From Opitutia bacterium (GTDB lineage Bacteria; Verrucomicrobiota; Verrucomicrobiia; Opitutales; UBA953): DNA of 64,000 nucleotides. The position numbers and the translations under genes are program-made. Location: NCBI GenBank assembly GCA_003569165.1, contig BGOI01000001.1:62001-126000 (forward strand), given 5' to 3'. Within the stretch, counting starts at the first letter, position 1; every line of letters begins with the position of its first letter. Below, in pieces: positions 63,553 through 64,000 of the stretch. The notes beneath the pieces were generated by a model. That model was not told the origin of the DNA and did no database searches. It saw only the letters and a list, made by a program, of their open reading frames with translations.

Positions 63553-64000
63553 TTACTTGGTCTCGAGCGGGTGCTCCTTCAGGAGGTCGGCAGGGAGATA
63601 CTGGGCACGGTTACCAATGGCCTTACGGACTTCGGCGACCTTGGTATCCATGACCGGCTCGGCGACGTTACCCCAAGCCTGACGAACGTACGTGGCGATA
63701 TGGGCGACCTGCGAGTCCTTGAGGCCAGCGCCGATGTTGGGCATATTTCCGTTATACTTCACGCCGTTGACTTCGATTTCTCCGGCAAAGCCGGCGAGGA
63801 TCGCCTTGATAAGCCGGTCCTCGGAACCGGTGACCCAGACTGATTTGACCAGCGGAGGGAAGGCGCCGGGGACGCCGAGACCAGTCGCCTGGTGGCAGGC
63901 GGCGCAGTTGGCGAGGAAGAGCGTCTGGCCCTTGGCCGCGTCGGGCTCGAAGGCTACCGGACCACCGGCGAGGGAGGCCTTGGGGGCGTTCAGGTCGAAG
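63553..64000 (-). CDS. c-type cytochrome domain protein, 5' end outside the window
   Basis: The minus-strand frame is open from the right edge to TAA at 63555-63553, giving about 149 residues. It contains the haem-binding motif NCAACHQATGLGVPGAFPPL, a WVTGSEDRLIKAILAGFAGEI segment and the distal Met in NMPNIGAGLKDSQVAHIATYVR, i.e. a complete class I cytochrome c domain. The N-terminus, with an export signal or a fused domain, is cut off. Such domains in this phylum often end larger membrane-bound dehydrogenases or PQQ proteins, so the full protein may be longer. Confidence 0.88.
   Translation of the reverse strand, partial: FDLNAPKASLAGGPVAFEPDAAKGQTLFLANCAACHQATGLGVPGAFPPLVKSVWVTGSEDRLIKAILAGFAGEIEVNGVKYNGNMPNIGAGLKDSQVAHIATYVRQAWGNVAEPVMDTKVAEVRKAIGNRAQYLPADLLKEHPLETK

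Overview
The window is GC-rich, densely coded bacterial chromosome with about 67 protein genes, one tRNA and no rRNA, CRISPR array, phage or transposon. Outer-membrane machinery (LptD, a TonB-dependent receptor, two ExbB/ExbD sets), twin-arginine Gfo/Idh/MocA oxidoreductases, a secreted sulfatase, pseudopilin and LTA-synthase-like genes, and weak Shine-Dalgarno signals suggest a Gram-negative member of the PVC group, most likely Verrucomicrobiota (Opitutia-like). This assignment is inference from gene content, not a phylogeny.

Layout. 0-8.4 kb: a secreted protein fragment, an SGNH esterase, uvrA, then a minus-strand run (small protein, SUI1-like factor, CCA-adding enzyme, GAF protein), followed by tRNA-Val(UAC) directly ahead of ilvN-ilvC. 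8.4-12.6 kb: a five-gene minus-strand operon, receptor-TonB-ExbB-ExbD-coiled-coil protein, behind a palindromic operator-like site. 12.7-17.9 kb: DUF485-ActP acetate symporter, a membrane protein, hemC-hemD-trpF, and glnB behind a good sigma-54 promoter. 18-25.9 kb: a cupin, an orphan OppA-type lipoprotein, HPP and RidA proteins, a second TolQ/TolR/TolA-like operon, a McsA-like zinc protein, surE and a His-tailed membrane protein. 26-36.2 kb: a HAD phosphatase, recD2, a U32 peptidase, a dUTPase-like protein, a pseudopilin, a PAP2 phosphatase, an LTA-synthase-like protein, and rpmH-rnpA-yidD. 36.2-45.7 kb: LOG, CutA, a CPBP protease, two tandem Gfo/Idh proteins, tsaE, typA and an M3 peptidase. 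45.8-59.3 kb: a bifunctional-nuclease-like protein, a Dus enzyme, an A-type Fe-S carrier, secreted MsrB, Obg with a lysine-rich tail, an SsuABC-type importer, MntH, a sulfatase and glgB. 59.4-64 kb: lptD, scpA, two small proteins, thioredoxin and a cytochrome c fragment.

Most of this is housekeeping or envelope biology. I found no clear new multi-gene system. The items most worth a second look are: the exb operon's terminal protein, with a perfect Gln-Asn heptad repeat; the palindrome in front of the receptor; tRNA-Val physically joined to valine biosynthesis genes; the sigma-54 site at glnB; the histone-H1-like tail on Obg; and a cluster of single-base frameshifts, eight of them between 46.1 and 59.2 kb. 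The frameshifts break otherwise intact genes (four in glgB) and most likely reflect assembly indels. No gene with a recognisable DNA-binding regulator domain is present anywhere in the 64 kb.
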